Shown here: piece by piece, positions 29,701-39,729 of the stretch
Layout: each line of letters begins with the position of its first letter
Position numbering within the stretch: the stretch's first letter is position 1
Origin: Camarhynchus parvulus
Lineage: Eukaryota; Chordata; Aves; Passeriformes; Thraupidae
Length of the DNA stretch: 64,000 bases
Direction of reading: 5' to 3'
NCBI RefSeq assembly: GCF_901933205.1
Contig: NC_044572.1
Coordinates: forward strand, 20,546,501 to 20,610,500
Position numbers and translations under genes: made by a program
The notes under the pieces: generated by a model
Database searches by the model: none
What the model saw: only the letters and a program-made list of their open reading frames with translations
Told to the model about the DNA's origin: nothing

Positions 29701-30501
29701 GCTCAAAGCAAAAGAGATGTCAGCAGCAGGTCAAAAACAAACCATATTACACAATCTCAAATAAAACACACAAAACTAATTATTAACTATCTATATGTTA
29801 TTTTATCTTCAGTTTCGACACATCAGCATTAAGTAAAATTTTTGTCGAGTAAAAGCAAGATACTTCCTTTCCATCTAATCTGGCCTTGGAACAAGTAAGG
29901 TGGGGAATAACACCTGAGCTCAGCACATCAAGCTTTACTTGAAAGGAAAAGAGAAAGCTCCTACAGGAATCCCCTTTAGAAAACTAAATAAAAAACGCTT
30001 TAATGATTTTCTCATGCCTGTCTGTGAAGCAACTGTAGATGGTGCTTTTTACTGTTCATCCTTTCAAAAACACTCCAGCGCGGACCTTTCGCACTACTTG
30101 TTTTGCTGTGCTGCCGCGTTTGTGTGCTGAGCAGGCCAGCCCGTCCCCCCGGAGCATCCCCGCGCTCAGCCCCGCGGCCCGCAAGGCCAGAGGGCCCCGG
30201 CGCTGGCCCCGGCCGGCCCCGGCCGGGACGCGGCCCCAGCCCAGCCCAGCCCGGCCCGGCCCGGACCGGCCCGGCCGCTCCCGCCGCACCGCGCCCGCCG
30301 CCGCTGCTCCCACTGCCCGGCCGGGCTCCAGCGAGCCCAGCAGTGCAGGGCCGGGACAGCGGGCCGGCCGCCCGCGGGGATGGAGCCAGAGCGGCTCGGA
30401 GGGCCGGCCGGCCGCCTGCGGGGTTACCTCGAGGGGAGGCCGGGCCGCGGGAGCCACTCACCCACATCCTGGTCGAATGGGTTGGTGGCGAATAGCGGCA
30501 T
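2466..30501 (-). CDS. STAM: STAM, signal-transducing adaptor molecule 1 (ESCRT-0 subunit), 14 coding exons
   Basis: Fourteen minus-strand exons, each bounded by AG/GT and with matching phases, join into a 544-residue protein (human STAM is about 540). Visible in order: N-terminal [16 protein letters not shown] domain about residues 15-143; ubiquitin-interacting motif about 172-187 ([16 protein letters not shown]); SH3 domain about 213-272 with AIYDF 217-221, the WW pair 247-248 and PSNFV 260-264; GAT-like coiled-coil region about 300-380 that in the family binds HGS/Hrs; ITAM-like YNKL 371-374 and YAKL 387-end pair (384-387); P/Q/Y-rich tail ending QKALL. Known family role: with HGS it forms ESCRT-0 on early endosomes, captures ubiquitinated receptors and recruits deubiquitinases through SH3; it is also linked to JAK and cytokine signalling. 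The start is the conserved ATG in the CpG island. STAM2 is the nearest alternative, but the N-terminus, UIM-SH3 linker and tail match STAM. No frameshift or lost key residue was seen. Confidence 0.97.
2716..3860 (-). other. STAM intron 13
   Basis: About 1.1 kb of AT-rich intron with several short A runs and no recognised element. An open frame at 3394-3744 is low-complexity hydrophobic sequence with no family resemblance. Confidence 0.85.
3861..4036 (-). CDS. STAM: STAM coding exon 13
   Basis: Residues 404-461 plus two bases of Asn462 ([20 protein letters not shown]..., then [13 protein letters not shown]): the P/Q/Y-rich low-complexity tail. Acceptor TCCTAG ends at 4037; donor AA|GTAATT at 3860. 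The tail diverges more from mammals than the domains do. Confidence 0.94.
4037..4551 (-). other. STAM intron 12
   Basis: 515 bp of AT-rich intron; nothing recognised in it. Confidence 0.85.
4552..4705 (-). CDS. STAM: STAM coding exon 12 (ITAM-like motif)
   Basis: Completes Arg352 and encodes residues 353-403 ([20 protein letters not shown]...). It contains the ITAM-like pair YNKL 371-374 and YAKL 384-387, then SGVSGSQ. Acceptor TCTAG ends at 4706; donor CAG|GTATGG at 4551. Confidence 0.96.
4960..5014 (-). CDS. STAM: STAM coding exon 11
   Basis: A 55-nt exon for residues 334-351 plus two bases of Arg352 ([17 protein letters not shown]). It is too short to stand out as an open frame and was found by phase and family sequence. 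Acceptor TTCTAG ends at 5015; donor ACAG|GTAAAA at 4959. Confidence 0.94.
5015..7428 (-). other. STAM intron 10 with an unexplained open-frame patch
   Basis: 2.4 kb. A patch at about 5560-6190 is less AT-rich than the rest of the intron and keeps overlapping open frames on both strands (5728-6045 minus, 5882-6106 plus). I do not recognise either translation. It may be a decayed retrocopy or transposon; the rest shows nothing. Confidence 0.6.
7429..7516 (-). CDS. STAM: STAM coding exon 10
   Basis: Residues 305-333 plus one base of Ala334: start of the GAT-like helical region ([20 protein letters not shown], then DLPELLHLE). Acceptor TTCCAG ends at 7517; donor GAGG|GTAACA at 7428. Confidence 0.95.
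7517..9109 (-). other. STAM intron 9
   Basis: 1.6 kb of AT-rich intron. It holds an A11-G14 homopolymer junction at 8562-8586 and otherwise nothing recognised. Confidence 0.85.
8562..8586 (+). repeat. Poly(A)-poly(G) homopolymer tract
   Basis: Eleven A followed directly by fourteen G, in plus orientation; on the STAM sense strand this reads C14-T11. Long G runs of this kind are length-unstable and are often miscounted in assemblies. Confidence 0.95.
9110..9198 (-). CDS. STAM: STAM coding exon 9
   Basis: Completes Met275 and encodes residues 276-304 ([20 protein letters not shown], then EPEPVYIDE): the acidic linker between SH3 and the coiled coil. Acceptor CTTGCAG ends at 9199; donor GAA|GTAAGC at 9109. 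Confidence 0.96.
9199..10419 (-). other. STAM intron 8
   Basis: 1.2 kb intron; no recognised element. The plus-strand frame at 10029-10292 has no family resemblance. Confidence 0.85.
10420..10514 (-). CDS. STAM: STAM coding exon 8
   Basis: Completes Ser243 and encodes residues 244-274: the second half of SH3 ([20 protein letters not shown]), then [11 protein letters not shown]. Acceptor CTTTAG ends at 10515; donor ATGA|GTAAGT at 10419. Confidence 0.97.
10515..10841 (-). other. STAM intron 7
   Basis: 327-bp AT-rich intron that splits the SH3 domain between its N- and C-terminal halves; nothing else in it. Confidence 0.9.
10842..11034 (-). CDS. STAM: STAM coding exon 7
   Basis: Residues 179-243. 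It holds the rest of the UIM (AIELSLKEQ), a Q/S/T-rich linker and the first half of SH3 ([20 protein letters not shown], then the acidic ILDDS). Acceptor TTGTAG ends at 11035; donor ACAG|GTAAGT at 10841. Confidence 0.97.
11035..12030 (-). other. STAM intron 6
   Basis: 996-bp intron carrying one CR1 fragment (about 11460-11670); the remainder shows nothing recognised. Confidence 0.88.
11460..11670 (-). mobile_element. CR1 LINE 3'-end fragment
   Basis: Starts with the inverted CR1 tail signature (CACAGAATCA) and runs through GGCTGAGGCTGGAAAGCACC and the TCCAATCCCC box typical of avian CR1 3' ends. It is 5'-truncated, as usual for CR1, and lies in the same orientation as STAM within intron 6. 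Confidence 0.85.
12031..12121 (-). CDS. STAM: STAM coding exon 6
   Basis: Residues 149-178 plus one base of Ala179: a linker ([18 protein letters not shown]...) and the acidic start of the [12 protein letters not shown]. Acceptor GGCTAG ends at 12122; donor AAAG|GTGAGT at 12030. Confidence 0.95.
12393..12539 (-). CDS. STAM: STAM coding exon 5
   Basis: Exactly 49 codons, residues 100-148: the C-terminal half of the VHS domain, [20 protein letters not shown] through PAIGSQ. Acceptor CATGCAG ends at 12540; donor CAG|GTATAT at 12392. The frame reads through into the intron for a while, so an ORF scan extends past the true exon end. Confidence 0.97.
12540..13100 (-). other. STAM intron 4
   Basis: 561-bp intron with a pyrimidine-rich plus-strand stretch near 12970-13000; nothing else recognised. 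Confidence 0.88.
13101..13196 (-). CDS. STAM: STAM coding exon 4
   Basis: Exactly 32 codons, residues 68-99 of the VHS domain ([20 protein letters not shown]...). The upstream of two AGs (ending at 13197) is chosen because it gives the conserved T-LLGACV junction; the downstream AG seven bases on would shift the frame. Donor AAG|GTAATG at 13100. Confidence 0.94.
13197..13280 (-). other. STAM intron 3 (84 bp)
   Basis: A very short intron between exons 3 and 4, donor GTAGGT and acceptor CATTAG. A second AG lies seven bases inside exon 4. Confidence 0.92.
13281..13356 (-). CDS. STAM: STAM coding exon 3
   Basis: Completes Gly42 and encodes residues 43-67 of the VHS domain ([20 protein letters not shown]...). 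Acceptor TTTTCAG ends at 13357; donor ACA|GTAGGT at 13280. Confidence 0.95.
16235..16325 (-). mobile_element. Short CR1 LINE 3'-end fragment
   Basis: AATCATAGAACATCC followed by a GGAAGGGACCCCCAAAGATC box is the reverse complement of a CR1 3' tail. About 90 bp remain. Confidence 0.75.
18610..19580 (+). mobile_element. CR1 LINE fragment, about 1 kb, ORF2 C-terminal region and 3' tail
   Basis: The longest CR1 copy here. It carries the CR1 stretches CAGAGGGACCTGGACAGGCT, CATCTGGAGCATTTTGTCC, GATGACCTCTGGAGGTCA and the end GATTATGATTCTGT. The reverse-transcriptase frame is broken by many stops, so it is an old copy. It lies antisense to STAM, about 320 bp from exon 2. Confidence 0.88.
19897..19981 (-). 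CDS. STAM: STAM coding exon 2
   Basis: Residues 14-41 plus two bases of Gly42; start of the VHS domain, including [17 protein letters not shown]. Acceptor TTATCAG ends at 19982; donor GG|GTAAGT at 19896. Phase joins exactly to exons 1 and 3. Confidence 0.96.
19982..30461 (-). other. STAM intron 1
   Basis: 10.5 kb, the largest intron. It is AT-rich except for a moderately GC-rich patch near 28560-29060 and the CpG island at its 5' end. No recognised repeat family, RNA gene or exon was found. A dyad-rich TAATAGT/ATTAATC patch lies at about 22930-22990. All open frames inside are short and unlike known proteins. Confidence 0.8.
30235..30274 (-). repeat. Pentanucleotide G-rich repeat in STAM intron 1
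   Basis: Eight head-to-tail 5-mers on the plus strand (CCCAG x3, CCCGG x3, ACCGG, CCCGG). On the STAM sense strand this gives GGG runs separated by two bases, a strong G-quadruplex pattern about 190 bp downstream of the exon 1 donor. Confidence 0.9.
30462..30501 (-). CDS. STAM: STAM coding exon 1 (start codon)
   Basis: Encodes residues 1-13 ([13 protein letters not shown]) plus the first base of the codon for Glu14. The donor is G|GTGAGT at 30461-30460. It lies in a CpG island; the 5' UTR continues to higher coordinates, and the transcription start cannot be fixed from sequence alone. Confidence 0.95.
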
Positions 30502-32322
30502 GGTGGGGCGGGGGCGGCCGCCCCTCCCGGCGGCGCGGCGGCAGCGGCGGCGGCGAGAGAGAGCGGCCCTCGGCGGCGGCCGCGGCAGCTCCTCCTCCCA
30601 CCCCGGGCAGCTCCGCCGCCACCTCCTCCCAGCGCCGGGCGCCGCCTCCCGCGCAGCACGCCGGGAACCGGGGCTGGGCCCGCCGCCTGCCGCGGGGCCC
30701 GGCAGCGACGCCCGGCCTGGCGGCGGCATACGGACCCGGCCCGCCCCGCTACCCCAGGTCGGCACGGCTACCCTAGGCGGTGGTTTATATTATATAGTTA
30801 CATGTAGCTCTTTCCTCCCCGCTGCTCGGGAGGCTGGTGCTGTATCCAGACACGTTTGCTTTCTATGGAAGATTTTTGGAACTTCCCTACACGTTGGTCT
30901 GACTGAATCTTTTCATTGGTAATGCTTGTGACACGGGTTAGCCTGACGGCAAAGGGCAGGCTGGTGGTTATGCCAGCATCTCAGCATCGCACGGGAGCCT
31001 GAGCAGTTCTCCGCGGTCACATCCCATGGAGAGCAGCCGCTATCAGCTGGTCACAGGGCCTGGAATATCCCGTGGCCTCTGCTTGCCTATCTTGGTGCTC
31101 CACTTTGTAAGGCTCTGTTGCTGCCTTCAGTGGGGTGTGTCCCACGTTAACAATATGACTCATAGGATAAGACACATTCTGCCTATTCTTGCTGTCACAT
31201 AAAACTCTAAGTCATTAACCTTAAGGCCTTTTAGTACTGTTCAATTACTCTGAACTGGTTAGGTTGCAAATTAAGTAAAACTAGGCTCATGTATACACTT
31301 GGGGAAAGAGTCAGACACAGAGCAATAGGGGCATATCACAGGCGTGCAAACAAGAAATGAAAAAGGTACTATGGCTGTTTGCAAGGCAGAAATACTAGAT
31401 GCAATCAATAGCACTAACCATGCTCAATAATGAATGTGATTGCATGCATTAGGCAGACTTCTGACACATCAAATGAAAACTGCACACCAAGCCTCTCCCT
31501 GCAAGGATTTACAGTCACTAGGCACTTTGTTATTTTACTGGGTTTTTTTCCCCAGACCTCTAGTTCTGCTTCTCTATCCATAGCAACTGTTTTCAGCAGC
31601 TAATGCAGGTCAGCATTGATCTACTGTGTAGAACTGACTGCTTGTAAGGAATTGCATGTTTTCTTTGGGTTCTACCTCAATTCAATGACTAGATATCCTC
31701 AGAGGATGCTTTACCTCCTCCCCATTCATCATCCCCCATTGTGTTCACAAAAGACATGGTAGATGCTTTCTGAGCCTGTTTTATCCCCTCCTTTCTCATC
31801 CCTTCTTTCTGATGGGTTCAAAACTAGTTGTAGGAAACCTTTCAAAACAAGCAGAGCTTTTATTCAGTAGTCCTGCAGGAAGAGCTAACACAACACTCGT
31901 GGGGAACTGGGGTTTTAGACTGCCTTCAGCCTAAAAGCATTCCAACCCAATTTTCCTTCCCAGTACCCTACTCAACATTCTGAAAAAATGCAGCCTATAC
32001 CAGGAAGCATCTTAAGGGTCTGTAATCATGGCTCATATTTTGATTCTGTAATGATTTTTTTTTTACTGTAGACACAGTGTGAAGTCCTTCCAAAACTCCA
32101 TATTGTCTTGCATCTCTCTCTTTTCCTTGTCTTATGGCTCTATCATTTTTCCGTGGCACAGCAATGGGTGGTAGGTAGAGCACTCTCCCTGGAAGTGTGG
32201 GGTTTGCCCTCTCAGACATAAATGGCTACAGAAACCAGCTTTTCCACCTTATGTGTGAGTAGTATAATGAATATGCTATTAAAAACAGGTGTGTTAATCT
32301 ATATGCTATTAATAAACAGGTG

Positions 32323-32351
32323 TGAACTACATCTTTACTGGATGTAGTTCA
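32323..32351. other. Perfect 11-bp inverted repeat (hairpin)
   Basis: TGAACTACATC, a 7-base spacer, then GATGTAGTTCA. It follows directly after two diverged copies of a TATGCTATTAA...ACAGGTGTG unit (32274-32322). Function unknown. Confidence 0.9.
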
Positions 32352-33002
32352 AAATGTTTGTATTATTTCCTACTGCTGCCTAAGTTAGCTATCTGAAAGT
32401 AAGGCGTATAGATCAAAGGTACAGTCTCAAATTGCATCTAATTTTGGGGGCTCTACAGCTGAAAGAGAATGTAGCAACACTGCCCTGTGCCCACAACTAT
32501 GTGCTGCCACCACATTTCTTGTATTAGATTTGGAATTTGATCCATTTCATTGGTGGTTGCACAATCAGCTGATCCAGCTGAAAACTACTTCACTGCAGAG
32601 AAGTTCCCTGTTGGATCATGTCACACCTCTGACTCACCTTGGAATTAGATCAGGCATGTGAAGAGGTGGGAAGGCATGGCTGGGGACAGTACTGCAGCAC
32701 TCTGGGTCAGGAAAAACAGGCATGTCCAGGGGATTATTCATCTGTTCTATTTTGGACCTCATTCTGAAGATGGCCTCTGCAACAGTGACTCTGTTGATTT
32801 CACAGTGGAGCCTATCTGCCCAATAGTTCTCTGACTTAGGGCTTGTCTCTAGACAGCCTTATAGCAAGTTTAATAGGGTGGGTTTTTTTTTTAAATATGC
32901 ACTACTTTTGTCTGAAGTAAGCAGTCTCAGATGACTGGTGCAGACATTTCTTTTTTCTTTGCTCTTTTTATATAGTACTGTTGTTCAGATACAGCTAAGA
33001 GG

Positions 33003-33535
33003 TCATAGAATGGCCTGGGTTAGAATGGACCTTAGAGGTAATCTAGTTCCAATCCCCCTACCACGGGCAGGGACACTTTCCACTACACCAGGTTGGTCAT
33101 ACCCCTGTTCAATCTTTGAACCACTGCCAGGTTTGGGGCACCCACACTTCTCTGGGCAACATGTTCCAGAGCCTCACCACCCTGACAGTAAATAATTTCT
33201 TCCCAGTATCTCATCTAAATCCACTGTTTCAATCTAAAGCCATTACCCCTTGCCTTATTGCTGTGTCTCTACAATCTCCTTGTTAAAAAGTCCCTCTCCA
33301 CCTTTCTTGCAGGCACCCTTCAGATACCAGAAGGCTGCAATGAGGTCTCCCAGAGCCTTCTCCTTCCAGTCTGAACAGCTCCAACTCTCTCAGCCCATCT
33401 CCACAGCAGAGCTGCTCCAGCCCTCTGATATATTCATGGCCTCCTCTGCACTCACTCCAGCAGGTCCATATCCTTCTTATGTTGGGGTACCCAGAGCTGA
33501 ATCCAGTACTCCAGGTGGAGTCTCATAAAGGCAGT
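33003..33535 (-). mobile_element. CR1 LINE 3'-end fragment, about 530 bp
   Basis: Begins TCATAGAATGGCCTGGGTT, then AATGGACCTTAGAGGTAATC, and continues through CCACTACACCAGGTTG, CAACATGTTCCAGAGCCTCA and CCCAGAGCTGAATCCAGTAC, all inverted CR1 3'-region motifs. Open frames within it on the plus strand are antisense shadows. Confidence 0.9.
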
Positions 33536-35647
33536 TAATTTCCAGCATAACACACTTCCTGGATTTTAAAGATGTGACACACATCTAAATTTGATTAAGT
33601 GTTTTATTTATGTTGTTTGTTTATATAATTTGTTACTTATTTTTTAAATTGTGACAAGAGTTTATCCATATGAAAGTAAATTCTGTATTCTGATGATATA
33701 CAATTATTCATTTCTCTACAATCTTCAGTAGGAAAGGATACCTAAGAGGGGCAACTTGTAAATAACAATCTGCTGGGGAAGTTCTAATGTTCTTTACCAT
33801 CACTCAATTGACACCCATCTGCATTAGACAAGCATTTTCTTAAAATAAGACAGTGCCATTGTAGCCATGGAGGCCCACTGCAGCTCCAGTTTGCTGGGAT
33901 AGTATTTTATTTGTCATGCCCATTTATTTTAGCATATCTTAGTTTTGTAGCTGCTCCATTGTAAAAATAAGGTGTATGATGCCAGGAAAAAGTCAGGCCA
34001 GTACACTTCCAGCAAGGAGACAGATATGAAGAACAATGATTGTCTCACAAATCAGTCCCACTGACCTTTATTTTAACTGCATTTTCGTTATAATCCACTG
34101 TGTACATTGCTTTTGGAACTGGAAGCTGTGAAGAAAGGATAATCAAAGGAAAACAGAAAGGCTCAGAATAGAGCAAGTGCCAGCCGTCCATTTAATCACA
34201 GCTTTTGTCTTTGACAGGGCAAGTACAAAATGTTTTGGATGGCATGCAAGATGCTGTACTGCATAATGATATGATGATATGACGAAGACAAAATGTTTCC
34301 CAGTTACAGGGCACATGTAAATCCAGTGCTACCGGACTACAGTGATTTATTTCCCATCTATAATCTTATTGTATATGTTCTAATATTTTGCAAGTGTCCA
34401 AGCAGCATGACTTACAGTATTCTTATCTATTTCATTATGTATAGAGAAAATATATGAAACACATCAATACAGTAAGTCTGGTGTCTGCTGTTAGGAAACC
34501 AGGCGAAAATTATTTAATTGTTCCTTTTTGTCTTAATATTTATGAAGGATGCAAGTAGGATTATGTGAAGCATATTACTGGAATTCCTTCAAACCCATGT
34601 AATCTTAGAACTAGGCAAAGATTCTACTAATAAATTTCATAAAATAGTTCATTTTGCCCTGACCACTTTAAAAATTGTGATGTGCAACCTTCTAGTTAGC
34701 ATTTGCACACAGATGCCAAAAACAAGGGTTTATATCTTCCTCAATCTCTCTGAATTCAAAGCAGTAATTTCAAAGCAACTCATATGAAGTAATACTTGCA
34801 TATATTTACACTAAAGTTTTGTTAAATGATTTTGAATAACAAGTTCACGGAAGTCAAACACAAAAATGTGTCTATGCTATTTGCTTGAGTACTCTTATGG
34901 AAATGTGTTGTGATAAATCTGTGAAAGGCAGATAACCTGTGAGGTGCTGTCTGCTGGGATCTCTGGGTGCCTGGGCTTCCCTGGGGATGCTGGCCAGAGC
35001 ATCACTCTGTGCCAGCTTCCTGACGCTGCTCTAGAGAACCACTTGTCCTAGTGCTTTTTTTGGCACAAACACCTGTTCTCAGTGTGGCCAAACTGGCTAC
35101 ACCCAATATGGTCACTTTTTCATGCTGATAACTCAGACCAGTTTTCAACCAATGATGAGGTTAAAATTAATCTTTTTGTTCTTTGCCACTCTTTGAAGAA
35201 GGAAATAGAAATACTTCTACTGACCACAGCAGGCATCAGATTGGAACACTACTCACTTGATAAAGAGCCCTTTTTAACTCAAGCTCTTGAAATAAAACTA
35301 AATAACAAGCTTAGATTGTGCCTGCTCTGAAACTAATAATGGAAGTGGTCTCCTCCACAGAGATTGTAGCTCTCACACAAGCAAGCTACCATTGAAATAT
35401 ACAAAAAATCAGAAGGGATTTTTAATATTATTGAAGTGTGTTTTGTGAAACCCTGTGAAGAATTTGCCTGATATCTATTGGGCAAGGTAGAAAAGCTTCT
35501 TTAGAGGAAGAATATTACTTTTATTGCATAATATAGAAAAGGGATTTAAGAATATATTTATGCTACCAGGTAATTTCCAAAGTGTATTTTATTTTACTCA
35601 CATGAACTGTACAATTGAAATTAATAGTACTAATTTCAGTTTTAATC

Positions 35648-35673
35648 ATTATATGTATATATATATACACACA
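35648..35673 (+). repeat. TA/CA dinucleotide run
   Basis: ATATGTATATATATATACAC then ACAC: a short compound microsatellite. Confidence 0.9.
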
Positions 35674-38600
35674 CGAAATTAGAATATTAAAGTGGAGTTA
35701 GCTTCTTGATACAGCCAGTGTGCAAAGATTCCAACTGCACAGATCACATCATATCTGAAATATCCCATAAAGAAAATAATTGTTGCATGGAGTTCAATTA
35801 GTCTATTATAGCAAAAAGTACACTGAGTTTGGATAAATCAAAAACTCAGATAAACCAAACTCAAATGAGCAGGATAGCCATCTCCTTTTAACATGTGCTT
35901 ATTCTTCAGCACTGCAGTTTGCATTTTGGTTTTGTTCCTGGAGAGGATTAAATAGAATACACAAGGGCATCCCAGACTTAATGTGCTTTTCAGAACATTT
36001 AATAAGCCAGTAGGTTTTGGATACGTAGAATCAATAACTTCCATACAAAAAAATTTAAATGTTCACACCAAAATTTTGTATTTTTGTAATAGAATTATAA
36101 AATTCCACTTCATCCTATGTTCATCACACTTCTTTTCCTTTGCTGACTACTTAGCTGTACAGTTAGAGGCTTAATATGAATCATTCATTTTGCAGCAGCA
36201 GTGCAAAACTCCAACTGCTTTAGAAGTGCCAAATATGAGATCTAGTTCTTCCCACAAGATTTGTGCAATCCATTATGCACCACATCTTTTGAAAGCATCT
36301 TCTATCAAATTGCTAGCATAGTAAATTAAAAATTAGATATACACACCTGGATGAATACACTAAAAGACACACACACAGCGTTGTTTAATTTAGACAAAAT
36401 TCTGTTTACTTGCATTTATCCTTGAATATCTCATTGAGTCCTACATACCATAAACCTAGAATAGTGTACAAGTAGTATATATAAAGTCTGTTGTCTAAAC
36501 ACATTGTTCTTGCAGTGTGTTCGGAACCTTAACTGAAGACAGGGCAGAAGGACAAGCAGAATCGAAGCTGTTAAGTTTTTTAACAAATTCCTCTTGCCAG
36601 AATTTTAAGTTACTGTCTAACATTTAACTAGTCTGAAGTATAAAGGTAGTTCTGCAGGGTTCATATCAAGTAGTTCTTGAAGCATTCAATAGTAGATGAC
36701 TTTCCCCTGTGATGGTGGAATTGATAAGTCATTGTAATTTTTTCAGAGCACTACAGTTTTTCATTCCATTAAGTGTTTCCATATTGAATAGATAAATTTT
36801 ATAACAAAAACCCCAGAACACTGTAGAACATTTCATTAGAAAATAATCTCATATAAGCTTCACTTTGTATTTCTGGAAATAGATTGGAAGTAAAAACTTT
36901 ATAAGGTTTATTCAGCTCTATAAGGTTTTGAGTATCTGTGTGTGCAATAGGAATCTAGAAGTAAAATATATTGGTAATATAAATCATGAAGAAGACCAAG
37001 AAAACCACTTATTTTTGTAGTAACAGTATAGCAGTGTTGATGATTTGGAGCTAGCTATAGTAAATAAAGGTAAACTTCCAGCAGGGTTGAGAATGAATGT
37101 GAAACACAATGATGCTCTCACCTACAACATAAAAGACCTTGATCTGACTGTCTTGAAATTTATTGGAAAGGTTGGTTTGTGTTTGAATAACAACAAAGTT
37201 CACCTCAATTGATAAGCCAGTCATAACTGATTTTAAAAGCTGATTTAGATAGTGCAATTAATATATAAGCTTATTAACTTCTATTGATTAAATTTCTGTA
37301 TGTAAAGAAAATCTATCTTATTAATAATTTTGAGATTTTTGGGATCAAAAGGTGTTAGCCAAAGTTGAAATATTAGATGAAATAATTTTGCTACTATAAA
37401 AACCTTATTTCAAATTAAGTAAAGATACTGTACTTAATGCTTTGAAAATAGCTGACACTTTATCACATTTAAATAAAGGATTCAGAAAATACAGACTAGT
37501 AACCACAAACATATACATTGTAATTGACAGAAATCATGCTTTAAAGAATAACAGTAGGAACCTTATGAAAAAGAAATTACATTTCAACTAATAAATTGCA
37601 GTTCCTGGAACAGGCAATTATAAAAACAGATTTGTAAAAAAAAAAACAGGATTAACACAACAAATATGTTTTGAAAATGCTGCTGAAAAAATGTCACACA
37701 GGAGCTACCCAAGATATAAAGTAGTTACAGATTAAGGAATAAAATATCTCCATGGATTAAAAGATGGGAAATAGAAACAAGGAGCAAATTTATTACAGCA
37801 AAATTACAGCAGTGGGGTGTTTATGAAAGTTCTGTGATATGTTTTGTGCTTAATACTTTAATGTTTGGGAAACATAGCCAAATGGAGATGACAAATCTTG
37901 CAAATGGAACAAAAAGTCTAGTTTATTTCAATCCAAGAAAAGATCATGGGGATATTCAGAAAGTTTTCATCAATTGGGTGAATGAGTGGTGTGATAGCAA
38001 GAGAAACTGTAAGCTTAATAAATAGTAACCACAATATTAGAGCAAACACATTGAGACATTATCCTCACCACTGAGTTCTGAATTGACTAAATTAACTGAA
38101 GACAAACCCAGTCATCATTACAGATGTGTGCACCCAAAATCAATAAATCTGAGTAAATAAATAGGGGAGGGAAAGTTATATCGAATTCTGATGAGGATTA
38201 GACAAACTTCTTATCAAATTTCAAAAGATTCTGATCAAAAGCATGAAAAACATCCAAGAAGGGATTTAAAAATGGAAAATTTTACTTCAGAAAGAAAATA
38301 GGATTTGTTGCCTCAAGACTGCTGTGGAAAAATCTCAGACATGGCAAAGGACAGCTAAAAGTAGTAAAAAAAAAACAACCTAACTGATATTAAAAATTGG
38401 AAATGAGTCATGCCTTTCTCCATGTATCATAATTTAAGAAAGTCTTCATCGGTTAATGAATTCATAAACTGACAAAATCAAATGAGAAAAAAAAATACCT
38501 TACTCATAATATGTGGTTAATTTTTGATGCCTCTTTCAACACTACATTGTCAAAGCCAAAAAGTTAGAATGGTTTGAAGGGAGAAGAGGAGTTCAAGTGC

Positions 38601-38781
38601 AGAAAACATGTAAGATAGCAGGAATGTCCAGAATTAAAATAATAAATATTGAAAATATTTTTGAAAACTAAAGTTAAAAGCAACTTATAGCTGTCACATT
38701 GAGATGACATGTAGGCTCAGATTAACCTGTATTGGCAAAAACTTCTGAGCTGGTCATTCAATCCTGTGTGTAAATTCTTTG

Positions 38782-38840
38782 TCTTGATTTTTTAACTGGA
38801 TTATATTTATTCTTGATTCTCAAACTGGATTATATTTATT
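38782..38840 (+). repeat. 29-bp tandem duplication
   Basis: CTTGATT...AACTGGATTATATTTATT occurs twice with a period of 29 bp; the AACTGGATTATATTTATT cores are identical. Confidence 0.9.
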
Positions 38841-39729
38841 TCCTGAACACAAAAAGTATCTCTGTATGTGTAATATTGGTACCTAGTGTAATCTAAGAGC
38901 ATATATAATGTGCTCTTTTGCCAACTACTCATTTTGCACATTATACATTTGCTGTTGCGAGAGGGTGTGTGTTTTGAGGCTGAAAGATGAACATCTGCTT
39001 GTGTGCTTTGGTGAGGAGGGGGAAACAGGTTTTGTTTGGCACATCTGCTTATCTTTACATGAAGGCCCTCAACCTGAGACATCCAGGTGTCTTCAGCATT
39101 GAAACATCCACCCCATTCTAAAGTAGACTTGGACTCTTTTAAATTCTGCTGAACAAGTAGCTTTTCAAAGATATCCTGACCCAGTTTTGGAATTCTTCTG
39201 TCTGTGTATGCCTGTGTCTGAGGTATTTGGGCTGAGAGGTCATGGTCACCATGCTTAGCTGTGGAAATGAGGAGCCTGCATTCCCCAGCGAGCAGAGACT
39301 GTGCCAGGTGTCAGGATAGTGGGTGCAGCCCACACTTTTGAAGCATCATGTCACATTAGCTCAGGCTAAGGTTGTCTCCCTTCCAGAGCCAGTCCCAGCA
39401 ATGCTACCTGTGCTGGCTTAGCTTCCCTTTGCACTTGCACAGAGAGCAGACATTTACAAGGTAACCTGCATACTCAAATCTCATCCTTGTCTGCCACCTG
39501 GGTGCTCTTCAGGCCCTTGGAAGAAATTTCCCCTTCTCAGGTGGGAGTCTTAGTCTTCCTCATGTATTGAGGGTGGTATTTATGGAGACCTACCAGACTG
39601 TCGCCCTGGTCACCCTGGCAGGTGGCTGTTTGGCCTCTGAGATGGGGGCCTGGGCATATTCCCACCAGTCGGTCTCTGGCCGGACTCCCCCGTGTTCCCA
39701 GTCTCAGACACCTGTTTCTGTGTTTCCAA

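Larger units (their letters stand above)
30068..30780 (-). promoter_or_regulatory. CpG island promoter of STAM
   Basis: About 700 bp of very GC- and CpG-rich DNA in an AT-rich surround, spanning STAM exon 1 and the start of intron 1. It contains GC-box-like stretches and GGC repeats (about 30530-30590) and no obvious TATA box, as expected of a housekeeping-type promoter. The exact start site is not determinable. Several long open frames on both strands are composition artefacts. Confidence 0.85.

Noticed and set aside
30012..30922. Five or more long overlapping open frames on both strands (up to 245 codons)
   Set aside because: They arise from GC-rich, stop-poor CpG-island DNA. Apart from the first 13 STAM codons (30462-30501) they show Pro/Gly/Arg/Ala-rich sequence with no domain.
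32938..33528. Two plus-strand frames of 85 and 92 codons
   Set aside because: They are antisense readings of a CR1 3' end.
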